Part shown: positions 6,837 to 14,471 of the stretch, piece by piece
Layout of the letters: the number at the start of each line of letters is the position of its first letter
Position numbering within the stretch: position 1 is the first letter of the stretch
Source of the DNA: Acidobacteriota bacterium
GTDB lineage: Bacteria; Acidobacteriota; Blastocatellia; Pyrinomonadales; Pyrinomonadaceae
Length of the DNA: 14,729 nucleotides
NCBI GenBank assembly: GCA_029862725.1
Contig: JAOTWT010000024.1
Span: forward strand, 1-14,729
Direction of reading: 5' to 3'
The notes under the pieces: model-generated
The model's input: only the letters and a program-made list of their open reading frames with translations
What the model was told of the DNA's origin: nothing
Database searches by the model: none
Translations under genes and position numbers: made by a program

Positions 6837-7958
6837 CTAAACCCCTTTAACCAGTGAATCGAGAGGCGTGTACTCTAGATTCTGCGAGGTCGCGACCGCT
6901 TCATAGGTCAGTTTTCCCGCAAATGTGTTGACGCCTTCCGCGAGACCCGGATCGGCCATGATCGCCTCATGAAAGCCGCGGTTCGCAAGCTGAAGCGCAT
7001 AGGGCAGCGTCGCATTCGTCAACGCAAATGTGGACGTACGCGGCACGGCGCCCGGCATATTCGCAACGCAGTAGTGCAGCACGCCCTCTTCGTAATAGGT
7101 CGGGTTCGAATGGGTCGTCGCGCGCGTCGTTTCAAAACAACCGCCCTGGTCGACCGCGACATCTACCAAAACCGAACCGTCGGGTATGAGTTTGAGCATA
7201 TCGCGGGTGATGAGTTTCGGAGCCGAAGCACCGGGAATCAAGACCGCGCCGATGATCAAATCGGCATGCGTAATCGCTTCCTCGATCGAGTAGCGGCTCG
7301 ATGCGAGCGTCTGGATCTTCGATAGAAAAATGTCGTCGAGTTCACGAAGCCGTTCAAGGTCGAGATCGATCATCGTCACGTGCGCACCTAGCCCGATCGC
7401 CATTTTGGCTGCCTCGGTACCGACGACACCGCCGCCGATAATTACGACATCGGCCGCCGGGACACCCGGGACACCACCTAGGAGGATCCCGCGACCGCCG
7501 TTCATTTTTTCAAGATAGGTCGCGCCGACCTGAACCGACATGCGACCGGCGACCTCCGACATCGGGGTCAGAAGGGGAAGACGGCCTTTTTTGTCGGTAA
7601 TGGTCTCGTATGCGACTCCCGTGACTTTGCGTTCGAGCATTTGGTTCGTCAGTTCGAGTTCCGGGGCGAGGTGCAGGTATGTGAACAAAAGCTGGTTCTC
7701 ACGCATCCTCGGATATTCGGGAGCGATCGGTTCCTTTACCTTGACGACCATATCGCCTTCGCCCCACACATCGTCGGCCGTGTTGAGTATCTGTGCGCCC
7801 GCGTCAACATATTGCTGATCCACAAAACCCGAACCTTCTCCCGCACCTTTCTCGACAAAAAGCTCATGGCCCGCATCGGCAAGGGCCTGGACACCGGCCG
7901 GCGTTAGGCCAACCCGGTATTCGTTATCTTTGATTTCCTTCGGCAATCCGATTTTCAT
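6837..7958 (-). CDS. ald: Alanine dehydrogenase (EC 1.4.1.1)
   Basis: The 373-residue product is full length for the family and starts MKIGLPKEIKDNEYRVGLTP. It catalyses reversible NAD-dependent oxidative deamination of L-alanine to pyruvate and ammonia in the cytosol. Residues that the family uses for substrate binding and catalysis are present: R15, K75 (KVKEP), H96 (YLHLAP) and D271 (VDVAVDQGG). The NAD-binding glycine motif is IIGGGVVGTEAAK (174-185), followed by the acidic DLDLERL end of beta-2. The C-terminal YCVANMPGAVPRTST motif is characteristic. GAGGAG (7970-7975) lies 11 bases before the ATG. The gene sits 55 bp after the GH97 stop, in the same direction, so it may be in the same transcript, feeding carbon and nitrogen metabolism; that link is inference. 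Recognition is secure. Confidence -1.
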   Translation of the reverse strand: MKIGLPKEIKDNEYRVGLTPAGVQALADAGHELFVEKGAGEGSGFVDQQYVDAGAQILNTADDVWGEGDMVVKVKEPIAPEYPRMRENQLLFTYLHLAPELELTNQMLERKVTGVAYETITDKKGRLPLLTPMSEVAGRMSVQVGATYLEKMNGGRGILLGGVPGVPAADVVIIGGGVVGTEAAKMAIGLGAHVTMIDLDLERLRELDDIFLSKIQTLASSRYSIEEAITHADLIIGAVLIPGASAPKLITRDMLKLIPDGSVLVDVAVDQGGCFETTRATTHSNPTYYEEGVLHYCVANMPGAVPRTSTFALTNATLPYALQLANRGFHEAIMADPGLAEGVNTFAGKLTYEAVATSQNLEYTPLDSLVKGV

Positions 7959-8013
7959 TTTTTAATAATCTCCTCACAACACTTTTATAAATCTCAATAT
8001 CAATCGCTCGATA

Positions 8014-10161
8014 CTATCGGTCGTGTAAGAACCGAACTGCCGCTCCGCCTCCGGGCGCAAGATCCAGCTCTAAGGTATCGCTTGGTCTCACATTTTTCCT
8101 GTAAATCCTGTAGGACTTCGGGTTGGTCTCCCAATGCGCATCCTCGCTGTCAGCGTATATTTTAGCCACCTGCTTGCGTTCGCCGTTTGGGAAGCTACGC
8201 AAAAAATCCAGTGGGATTTTTATCGTGCGCGCATTTTCATCCGTGATCGCACCAAGGTACCAAAATCCGTTGCCGCCCTTCCTTCTTCGCGCAATAACTA
8301 TGAAATCTCCCGGCTCCGCCGCGATCACGCGGGTCTCATCCCAGTCGACGGGAACGTCCTTTATAAACTCGAAAGCATCCATGTACTTTTCATAGTTTTC
8401 CGGTAAGTCGGCCGCCATCTGCATTGGACTGTACATTGTAACGTAAAGCGCGAGCTGTTTTGCCAAAGTTGTGTGCACCTGCTGTGTTTTTGCCGGATCG
8501 TAGAAATTCATCTTGATCTCGAAGATACCCGGTGTGTAGTCCATCGGCCCGCCCATCAGGCGCGTAAAGGGCAGAATGGTTTCATGTGCGGGCGGGTTGC
8601 CGGCGCTCCAGGCGTTGAACTCATTTCCCCTCGCCGCCTCGGCCGTTAGCCAATTCGGATAGGTCCTGTGGAGGCCGGTCGGGCGAACCGACTCGTGCGA
8701 GTCGATCATGATCTTGTATTCGCCGGCCCTCTCAGCAACATGGTTGTAGTGATTGACCATGTATTGACCGTCGTGGAGCTCGCCACGGGGTATGATCCGG
8801 CCGACATAACCGGTCTTGACCGCTTCGTAGCCGTTCTTGTTCATAAACGTGAACGCGCGGTCGAGCCTTCTTTCGTAATTCGTCACCGATGCCGAGGTCT
8901 CATGGTGCATCACCAGTCTTACTCTTTTTTCCGCGGCGTACTTGGTCACGGCGTCGACATCGAAATCCGGGTACGGAGTGACGAAATCGAAGACGTTGTC
9001 CTTCCAGTTTCCAAACCAGTCTTCCCACCCGACATTCCAACCTTCGACCAGAACGCTGTCGATCCCGTTTTTGGCGGCAAAATCGATATAACGTTTTGTG
9101 TTTTCGGTCGTCGCACCGTGTCTTCCGTTCGGTTTGAGGGTTTTCCAATCCACCTCATCGATCTTTATGTTGTTTGTATCCGAGTAGTTCCAGGAAGACT
9201 TGTTTACATGGAGTTCCCACCAGATACCGATAAATTTCTGCGGTCTGATCCAGTTTGTGTCCCTTAGTTTCGTCGGTTCGTTGAGGTTGAGTATCGTTTT
9301 GGAAGCGATCAGGTCGCGGGCGTCATCGCTGACGAGGACCGTCCGCCATGGCGTTCTGGCGGGTGTTTGAAGATGTGCGCTACTGCCGACGGTGTTCGGC
9401 GCAAGCTCGGTCGAAAGGACGAATCGCTTTTTATCGACATTGAGGCAGATCGCCGGATAATTGATAAGGGCAGCCTCGTGGATGTTGATATAGAGACCGC
9501 TTTCGGTCTTGAGCATCAGAGGCGTCTGGACCGCACTGCCGCTGAAATTCGAACGGGTCGAAATGGAAACCGCGACCTTGCTTACCTTTTCCGCGTCTAT
9601 CTCGCTTAATTTTGTCTCGGAATATGGGTATTCGTTTGTGTCGAAGTCCCCCGGAATCCAAAATGCCATGTGATCCCCGGTCAGATCGAATTCCGTATTT
9701 TCGCGCACGACCTCGAAATACCTGAGGTCCTTCTGCTCGGGGAATTCGTAACGAAACCCGAGTCCGTCGTTAAAAAGGCGAAACCTGACAACAATCTCCC
9801 GATTATTCTCGCCGACACTCTGCACGAACCTCGCTTCGAGCTCGCGATGATGGTCCCTGATCGTTTTGACTTCGCCCCAGACGGGATCCCACGAGCGGTC
9901 GCGTTCCGTTTTTACCGAACCATCCAGTTTGAATCCGGTCGACAGGTCATTGCCGCCTTTCAGTTCGAAACCGAGCCGGCTCGTCTCGATCACAGGTTTG
10001 TTTTTGTAACTGAGCGAATAGACGGGTTGGCCATTCGTATTGACCCCGACCGTCAACTTTAGATTGCCGTCCGGCGATTCAAGGGTTGCGGAAAAAACGC
10101 TGACCGCCAAGATGGCGAACAGCGTCACAAGCTTTAACGTTCTTAAGATTAACCTGATCAA
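8014..10161 (-). CDS. Secreted GH97 glycoside hydrolase, inverting alpha-glucosidase type
   Basis: I place the start at TTG 10161, giving 715 residues. GGGG (10169-10172) lies 7 bases upstream, and the start gives a clean signal peptide: MIRLILRTLKLVTLFAILAVSVFSA-T. The longer ATG reading from 10323 adds an Arg/Ser-rich tail overlapping the aldehyde dehydrogenase gene, and is rejected. The product has the GH97 layout: an N-terminal beta-sandwich (about 25-300, with LESPDGNLKL at its start), a TIM barrel (FIGIWWELH, VLVEGWNVGWEDW, MHHETSAS, MIDSHES, NWLTAEAARGNEFN, MGGPMDYTPG) and a C-terminal beta-domain. Glutamates at 421, 490, 508 and 514 keep the same spacing as the four I recall from SusB (439, 508, 526, 532: bases, calcium ligands and acid). 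That favours the inverting, calcium-dependent alpha-glucosidase branch over retaining alpha-galactosidases. It acts on oligosaccharides in the periplasm or outside. It starts 22 bp after the aldehyde dehydrogenase stop. Confidence -1.
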   Translation of the reverse strand: MIRLILRTLKLVTLFAILAVSVFSATLESPDGNLKLTVGVNTNGQPVYSLSYKNKPVIETSRLGFELKGGNDLSTGFKLDGSVKTERDRSWDPVWGEVKTIRDHHRELEARFVQSVGENNREIVVRFRLFNDGLGFRYEFPEQKDLRYFEVVRENTEFDLTGDHMAFWIPGDFDTNEYPYSETKLSEIDAEKVSKVAVSISTRSNFSGSAVQTPLMLKTESGLYINIHEAALINYPAICLNVDKKRFVLSTELAPNTVGSSAHLQTPARTPWRTVLVSDDARDLIASKTILNLNEPTKLRDTNWIRPQKFIGIWWELHVNKSSWNYSDTNNIKIDEVDWKTLKPNGRHGATTENTKRYIDFAAKNGIDSVLVEGWNVGWEDWFGNWKDNVFDFVTPYPDFDVDAVTKYAAEKRVRLVMHHETSASVTNYERRLDRAFTFMNKNGYEAVKTGYVGRIIPRGELHDGQYMVNHYNHVAERAGEYKIMIDSHESVRPTGLHRTYPNWLTAEAARGNEFNAWSAGNPPAHETILPFTRLMGGPMDYTPGIFEIKMNFYDPAKTQQVHTTLAKQLALYVTMYSPMQMAADLPENYEKYMDAFEFIKDVPVDWDETRVIAAEPGDFIVIARRRKGGNGFWYLGAITDENARTIKIPLDFLRSFPNGERKQVAKIYADSEDAHWETNPKSYRIYRKNVRPSDTLELDLAPGGGAAVRFLHDR

Positions 10162-10183
10162 TTCAAAGCCCCGTGTCCGGAAT

Positions 10184-11701
10184 CTAGATCTCGACCTCGT
10201 CGATCTGCGCTTTTTGCAGCTTGCCGGAATAATCCACATAGATCGACTTCCATTCGCTAAAGATATCGAGGACCTGCGTTCCTGCCTCCCGGTGACCATT
10301 GCCGGTTCCCTTTGTACCGCCAAACGGCAGATGGACCTCGGCGCCGATCGTCGCCGAATTGATATAGCAAATACCGGTGTAAAGTTCCTGCATCGCGTGA
10401 AAGGCGCGGTTGACGTCCTGCGTGTAGATCGCCGACGAGAGACCGTATTTTATGTCGTTAGCGACATCGATCGCTTCTTCGAGGCCGCCGACCGGGATCA
10501 CCGTGGTGACGGGGCCGAAGATCTCTTCCTGCGAAATCCGCATTTCGCGTGATGCGTCCGTAAAGACTGTTGGTTCGATGAAGTAGCCGTTGTCGAAATC
10601 ACCGCCGGTCAGACGATTACCGCCGCAGGCGAGCGTCGCGCCGTCCTCGTTCCTGCCGATCTCGATATAACCCATGATCTTGTCGACGGCCTGCTGGTTG
10701 ATGACCGGACCGACATCGGTGCTCTCGTCAAGCCCGTTTCCGACCTTCAGGGCCTTTGCACGTTCGACGAGCTTCTCGCTGAACTCGGCGTAGACCCCCT
10801 CGTGCACGATCAGCCGTGAAGATGCCGTACAGCGCTGTCCCGAGGTGCCGAACGCTCCCCACAGCGAGCCTTCGACCGCGTTGTCGATATCGGCATCGTC
10901 CATAATGATGATCGCGTTCTTGCCGCCCATTTCGAGGCTTACGATCTTGTTGTCCCGGGCACATTCTTCGGCGATCTTTCTGCCGGTACTTGTCGAACCA
11001 GTAAACGAGATAAGGCGGACATCATCGTGGTTGACCAGGGCAGCGCCGGGTTCGGCGAATCCATTTACGACATTCACGACGCCCTTTGGAATTCCCGCCT
11101 TTTCACATGCCTTTACGAGATTGATCGTGGAAAGAGGAACATCCTCCCCGGACTTGATCACAACCGTGTTGCCGCAAACAAGCGCCGGTATCAGCTTCCA
11201 GGAGGGAATCGCCATCGGGAAGTTAAACGGCGTGATCAAACCGCAAAGTCCAACCGGCTGGCGTTCGCACATCGCGTATTTATTGGGCATCTCCGCCTTG
11301 GTTGTAAATCCGTGCAATCTCCGGCCCTCGCCCGCCGTGTAATAGGTGCAGTCGATCGCCTCCTGGACGTCGCCGCCGGCCTCGCTCAGAACCTTACCCA
11401 TCTCCCGCGTCATCTCGCGCGTGAACGCCTCTTTGTTTTCGCGGAGAATCTCACCAAGCCTGAATAAAAGCTCGGCACGCTTCGGAGCGGGGGTCAAACG
11501 CCATCTCGAGGCCGTTTCCTTGGCCGCGGCGACCGCACGGTCGACGTCTTCCGCGGTCGATTTAGGAAATCTCCCGACGACATCGGAATTGTCCGCCGGA
11601 TTGATATTCTCGAACCATTCTCCTGAAGCCGATGCAACCCATTCGCCGCCTATAAAATTGTGGTAGGTCTTTGTTTCCGAAGACTCGATAGCTTGTGACA
11701 T
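10184..11701 (-). CDS. NAD(P)-dependent aldehyde dehydrogenase
   Basis: The 505-residue product is a complete ALDH-superfamily enzyme oxidising an aldehyde to the acid in the cytosol. Key residues are N160 (TPFNFP), K183 (VVIKSGED), the cofactor loop FTGSTSTGRK (233-242), general base E257 (LEMGGKN), nucleophile C291 (GQRCTAS), and EEIFGPV in the C-terminal third. The end shows a GGTKGTGNGHREAG motif and an aromatic C-terminal strand. Around K183 the usual Pro-Ser is Ser-Gly, as I recall in some semialdehyde dehydrogenases of the ALDH7 / aminoadipate-semialdehyde group; the substrate cannot be fixed from sequence. AAGGAA lies 6 bases before the ATG. It is probably the first gene of the minus-strand cluster, directly behind a terminator, with GH97 22 bp downstream. 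Confidence -1.
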   Translation of the reverse strand: MSQAIESSETKTYHNFIGGEWVASASGEWFENINPADNSDVVGRFPKSTAEDVDRAVAAAKETASRWRLTPAPKRAELLFRLGEILRENKEAFTREMTREMGKVLSEAGGDVQEAIDCTYYTAGEGRRLHGFTTKAEMPNKYAMCERQPVGLCGLITPFNFPMAIPSWKLIPALVCGNTVVIKSGEDVPLSTINLVKACEKAGIPKGVVNVVNGFAEPGAALVNHDDVRLISFTGSTSTGRKIAEECARDNKIVSLEMGGKNAIIIMDDADIDNAVEGSLWGAFGTSGQRCTASSRLIVHEGVYAEFSEKLVERAKALKVGNGLDESTDVGPVINQQAVDKIMGYIEIGRNEDGATLACGGNRLTGGDFDNGYFIEPTVFTDASREMRISQEEIFGPVTTVIPVGGLEEAIDVANDIKYGLSSAIYTQDVNRAFHAMQELYTGICYINSATIGAEVHLPFGGTKGTGNGHREAGTQVLDIFSEWKSIYVDYSGKLQKAQIDEVEI

Positions 11702-11730
11702 AGCCGTTTCCTTATTATTCCTCTAAGTAC

Positions 11731-11777
11731 AAAAAATAGTGGTCAATTGAACTATTAAACATAGACCAACTGACCAC
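11731..11777 (-). terminator. Intrinsic terminator of the htrA gene
   Basis: On the minus strand, GTGGTCAGTTG (11777-11767) pairs with CAATTGACCAC (11749-11739): 11 bp including one G-U wobble. Inside the loop an extra CTAT/ATAG pairing is possible. The stem is followed by TATTTTTT (11738-11731). It lies 25 bp beyond the htrA stop codon and before the aldehyde dehydrogenase start, so the two genes are probably separate transcription units. Confidence -1.
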
Positions 11778-11801
11778 CATTAATCAAACCGTTTGGGCGT
11801 G

Positions 11802-13343
11802 TTATTTTACCGTAAATTGCACGATTCTCGGCACAATCGTACCGCCATCACGATCAAACGTGCTGACGTGGAGAACGACCGGGTCGCCGGGAGCCAATCC
11901 CTTAACAATCGCCCTGAAATTCTCGAGACTTCCAACCGGTTTCCGGTTTATTCTTTCGATCAAATCTCCACGCGCGATTGCCTGTGCACCGTTCGACAGT
12001 TTTTCTTCGACCAGAAAACTCGACGTTTCTAATCGAATAATCAAGAGACCTTCCCGGCCCTTGAGATTTCGTTCCTCCGCCTCTTTGCCCGATATTGGTT
12101 CGAGCGTCAGGCCAAACGGCAGCTTTTCGTCTTTTTCCTTGAGGGGAAGGGAACGCGGTGTGTCAAGTTCCTCCGGTTCGATGGAGTCTGACGGCCGTTC
12201 GTCGAGACGAACGATAACGGTCCGCGGCGTCAAACGGTCTCCCGTTTCCCGCAAGAAACTAACCGATATATCCTTGCCGGGCGGGGTCGATGCGACCTTT
12301 GCGATCAGGTCCTGGGCATCTATCACGAGATCCCCGTTAAGCCGCAGGATAATGTCGTTTTCCATGAGCCCGGACTTCGCCGCCGCCCCATTCGGGTCCC
12401 TGACCGATGTAATGATCGCTCCCTTTGCCGCCGGAAGCCCGTAAACCTTTGCGAATTCTTTCTTTACCGAATCAAGATAGACGCCGAGATAACCGCGCTT
12501 CACTTTTCCGTACGAAACGATCTGGCGATACACGTTTGCCGCTTCGTTCGACGGCAGCGCAAATCCGATGCCGTTGTAATCGCCGGTCGAGGTCGCAATC
12601 TGGGAATTCACACCTATTACGTTACCGTCCATATCAACCAAAGGACCGCCCGAATTTCCGCGGTTGATCGCCGCGTCGGTCTGCAAAAGCCGCTGAAAGG
12701 GATTTCCCTGAGGCGTCTCGCGGTTGGTCTGCGAGATGATCCCGGCAGTCACGGTTCGTGCGAGGCCGAACGGCGACCCAATCGCAAGTACCCAATCGCC
12801 GATCTCGGCACGGTCGGAGTCTCCAAAAGTTATGTAAGGAAGGCGTTTTCCGGCTTCGATCTTGAGTACCGCGAGATCTGTTTCCTCGTCCGCCCCGACG
12901 ATCTTCGCCTCAAACTCATCGCCGTCGCGTAGTTTTACGGTGATCTTCTCGGAGTCCCTTACGACATGATAATTGGTCAGGACATATCCAGAGGGATCGA
13001 CGATAAATCCGCTTCCAACCGCATAAGCCGGTCGCGGCGGCAGATTTCGGCGGATGAAATCCTCGAGGTCCCTCGATTTTCCCTCCTGATCGCCGCGTAT
13101 CGTGACTTCCGGCATCTTGCCTTTTGTATCGATGCTGACAACCGCGGGTTCGACCTTTTTTGCCACACTGGCAAAAGAAGCCGAAAGCCTCTCGGGCCCC
13201 ACGGTGTCGCTTGTATTTCTTATTGATTCGGGTGGCTGAGCCTGTACCGATCCGGCTAGAAGTGCAATCAGCGATATAAAAAACAGACGTCCGGCGCCAC
13301 CGCCACGCGTCATCAAATCACGGAAACCAGAAACCCGAATCAT
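11802..13343 (-). CDS. htrA: HtrA/DegP-type periplasmic serine protease with two PDZ domains
   Basis: The 513-residue product has a signal peptide (residues 1-35, hydrophobic FFISLIALLAG, cleavage at VQA-Q). A trypsin-like domain carries triad residues H126 (LTNYHVV), D156 (EETDLAVL) and S231 (GNSGGPL). The first PDZ is at about 275-365 (RGYLGVYLDSV) and a second at about 420-513 (LIERINRKPVG). Such proteins degrade or refold damaged envelope proteins. I choose ATG 13343 rather than 13376: GGGAGG (13351-13356) stands 7 bases before it, and the predicted transcription start from the TATAAT promoter falls at about 13376, so the longer form could not be translated. It is transcribed alone: promoter at 13383-13411 and terminator at 11731-11777. 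Family assignment is secure; whether it is the DegP, DegQ or DegS equivalent is not determinable here. Confidence -1.
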   Translation of the reverse strand: MIRVSGFRDLMTRGGGAGRLFFISLIALLAGSVQAQPPESIRNTSDTVGPERLSASFASVAKKVEPAVVSIDTKGKMPEVTIRGDQEGKSRDLEDFIRRNLPPRPAYAVGSGFIVDPSGYVLTNYHVVRDSEKITVKLRDGDEFEAKIVGADEETDLAVLKIEAGKRLPYITFGDSDRAEIGDWVLAIGSPFGLARTVTAGIISQTNRETPQGNPFQRLLQTDAAINRGNSGGPLVDMDGNVIGVNSQIATSTGDYNGIGFALPSNEAANVYRQIVSYGKVKRGYLGVYLDSVKKEFAKVYGLPAAKGAIITSVRDPNGAAAKSGLMENDIILRLNGDLVIDAQDLIAKVASTPPGKDISVSFLRETGDRLTPRTVIVRLDERPSDSIEPEELDTPRSLPLKEKDEKLPFGLTLEPISGKEAEERNLKGREGLLIIRLETSSFLVEEKLSNGAQAIARGDLIERINRKPVGSLENFRAIVKGLAPGDPVVLHVSTFDRDGGTIVPRIVQFTVK

Positions 13344-13382
13344 AAAAAAACCTCCCGTCCGATCTATCGGAAACAACTAGGA

Positions 13383-13411
13383 ATTATAAGTGTACACTAG
13401 CTTCTTGTACA
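13383..13411 (-). promoter_or_regulatory. Sigma-70-type promoter of htrA with TGTACA motifs
   Basis: On the minus strand TGTACA (13411-13406) is followed by a 17-base spacer and a perfect TATAAT (13388-13383). The spacer contains GTGTACAC (13390-13397), an 8-bp perfect palindrome that repeats the TGTACA core 15 bp from the -35 copy. Transcription should start near 13376, giving a leader of about 33 bases with GGGAGG before ATG 13343. The repeated palindromic core may be a regulator site; that is inference. Confidence -1.
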
Positions 13412-13433
13412 GAAAATTTCCCGCGAGGCGGTT

Positions 13434-14390
13434 TCACGGCCTCAGAATTACTTTCAAAGCGCCCCGGCGAGAAGCGTGGTCCATTGCCTTGATGCCGTCG
13501 GTGAGCGCGAATTCTTCCGCAATCAACTTCTCGAGCGGAAACGCAGGGTTTCGGATGAGGTCGATGACCGGCCGAAACTTGCCGCAACGCGATCCGACAA
13601 TCGTGATTTCATCAACCACCACCCGCCAGGCCTCCCAAACGGACTTGCCCTGAAAAGTCGATTTCAAGACGACCTTTCCGCGCGGACGGACCAAGCCGAG
13701 CGCGGTTTCAAAACCGCTTTCCGAACCGCTCGCCTCGACGACGACATCGAAGTCGCGTCCAAACTTCCCCGCGTCTTCCAGCAAAACACCTTCCGCGTTC
13801 CCCAGTTCGCCAATCCTTAATTTATTCGGATGTCTTCCGATCAGAAAAAGATGTTGGGTTTTTGTCGCGAGTGCCCAGGCGCAAAGGATACCCAGCTTTC
13901 CATCGCCGATAACTGCAACACGCGTCTCTGGTCGGATCGGCACCTGTTCGGTAATGCCCAGCGCGGCGGCGAATGGTTCGGCAAAGACCGCCCGCTCGTT
14001 GGAGATCTCGTCCGGCACCTCTATCAAATTGCGCGCCGGCAGACTCAGGTATTCCGCATGGCTCCCATCTCTCCCCAAAATGCCGAGCACGGTCCTGCCG
14101 GGACAATGCCTCGAGTCATTCTCCCTGCACCAGCCGCACTTAAGGCACCCCACATTTATTTCGCCAAGCACACGTTTTCCAATTAAACCGGGTACGTCCG
14201 GGCTCTCTTCCACGAGGCCAACAAATTCGTGGCCGATCGTGCCATGAAATCCGGCATAGCCCTTTACGATCTCGATATCCGTGTTACAGATCCCGGATAT
14301 AAGTACCCGCACCAGAGATTCGCCTTCGGGCGCTGAAAAATCCTTTTCGGCGAGAATTAGTCCGTCTTTTGTCTTCGTCAAAGCTTTCAT
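13434..14390 (-). CDS. Zinc-dependent MDR-family alcohol dehydrogenase-like protein
   Basis: I place the start at ATG 14390, giving 318 residues (MKALTKTKDGLILAEKDF, the normal family opening). The longer reading from 14462 adds a Cys-rich tail covering the divergent promoter region and is rejected. Catalytic-zinc ligands are C35 (GICNTDIEIVKGY), H54-E55 (GHEFVG) and E138 (AEPFAAAL). Structural-zinc cysteines are C82, C85, C88 and C96. The cofactor loop VAVIGDGKLGILCAWAL (158-174) is Rossmann-like. The segments GICNTDIEIVKGY, RVLGEINVGC and RTVLGILGRDGSHAEYL match an MDR subgroup whose substrate I do not know. At 318 residues it is somewhat shorter than the 340-350 usual for zinc alcohol dehydrogenases, with no obvious lost motif. 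It ends 57 bp before the htrA promoter start region, in the same direction. It is divergent from a response-regulator gene, which may control it. Confidence -1.
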   Translation of the reverse strand: MKALTKTKDGLILAEKDFSAPEGESLVRVLISGICNTDIEIVKGYAGFHGTIGHEFVGLVEESPDVPGLIGKRVLGEINVGCLKCGWCRENDSRHCPGRTVLGILGRDGSHAEYLSLPARNLIEVPDEISNERAVFAEPFAAALGITEQVPIRPETRVAVIGDGKLGILCAWALATKTQHLFLIGRHPNKLRIGELGNAEGVLLEDAGKFGRDFDVVVEASGSESGFETALGLVRPRGKVVLKSTFQGKSVWEAWRVVVDEITIVGSRCGKFRPVIDLIRNPAFPLEKLIAEEFALTDGIKAMDHASRRGALKVILRP

Positions 14391-14426
14391 AAAGCACTCT
14401 TGCAAGCCTAAACATGATTCTAAAGC

Positions 14427-14441
14427 TATAATGCAATTGCA
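14427..14441 (+). promoter_or_regulatory. TATAAT and 10-bp palindrome in the divergent promoter region
   Basis: The 81-bp gap between the MDR gene and the response-regulator gene holds a perfect TATAAT (14427-14432) on the plus strand, 39 bases before the ATG, with no clear -35. It runs straight into the perfect palindrome TGCAATTGCA (14432-14441), which is placed where a repressor could cover the start site. On the minus strand TAGAAT (14423-14418) could serve as a -10 for the MDR gene. Motifs are visible; function is inferred. Confidence -1.
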
Positions 14442-14471
14442 AATTAGAAAAACATTTCCCAAAGGTGATTG

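Noticed and set aside
13344..13376. An upstream ATG (13376) that would lengthen HtrA by 11 residues.
   Set aside because: It coincides with the predicted transcription start of the TATAAT promoter, while ATG 13343 has GGGAGG at 7 bases and starts directly with the signal peptide.
13412..13433. A hairpin CCGC/GCGG after the MDR stop codon as a terminator.
   Set aside because: The stem is 4 bp with a 3-base loop and only a short mixed A/T tail; too weak to call.
14391..14462. An upstream ATG extension of the MDR dehydrogenase.
   Set aside because: The added 24 residues are Cys/Ile-rich, unlike the family, and would cover the divergent promoter; ATG 14390 gives the standard MKAL opening.
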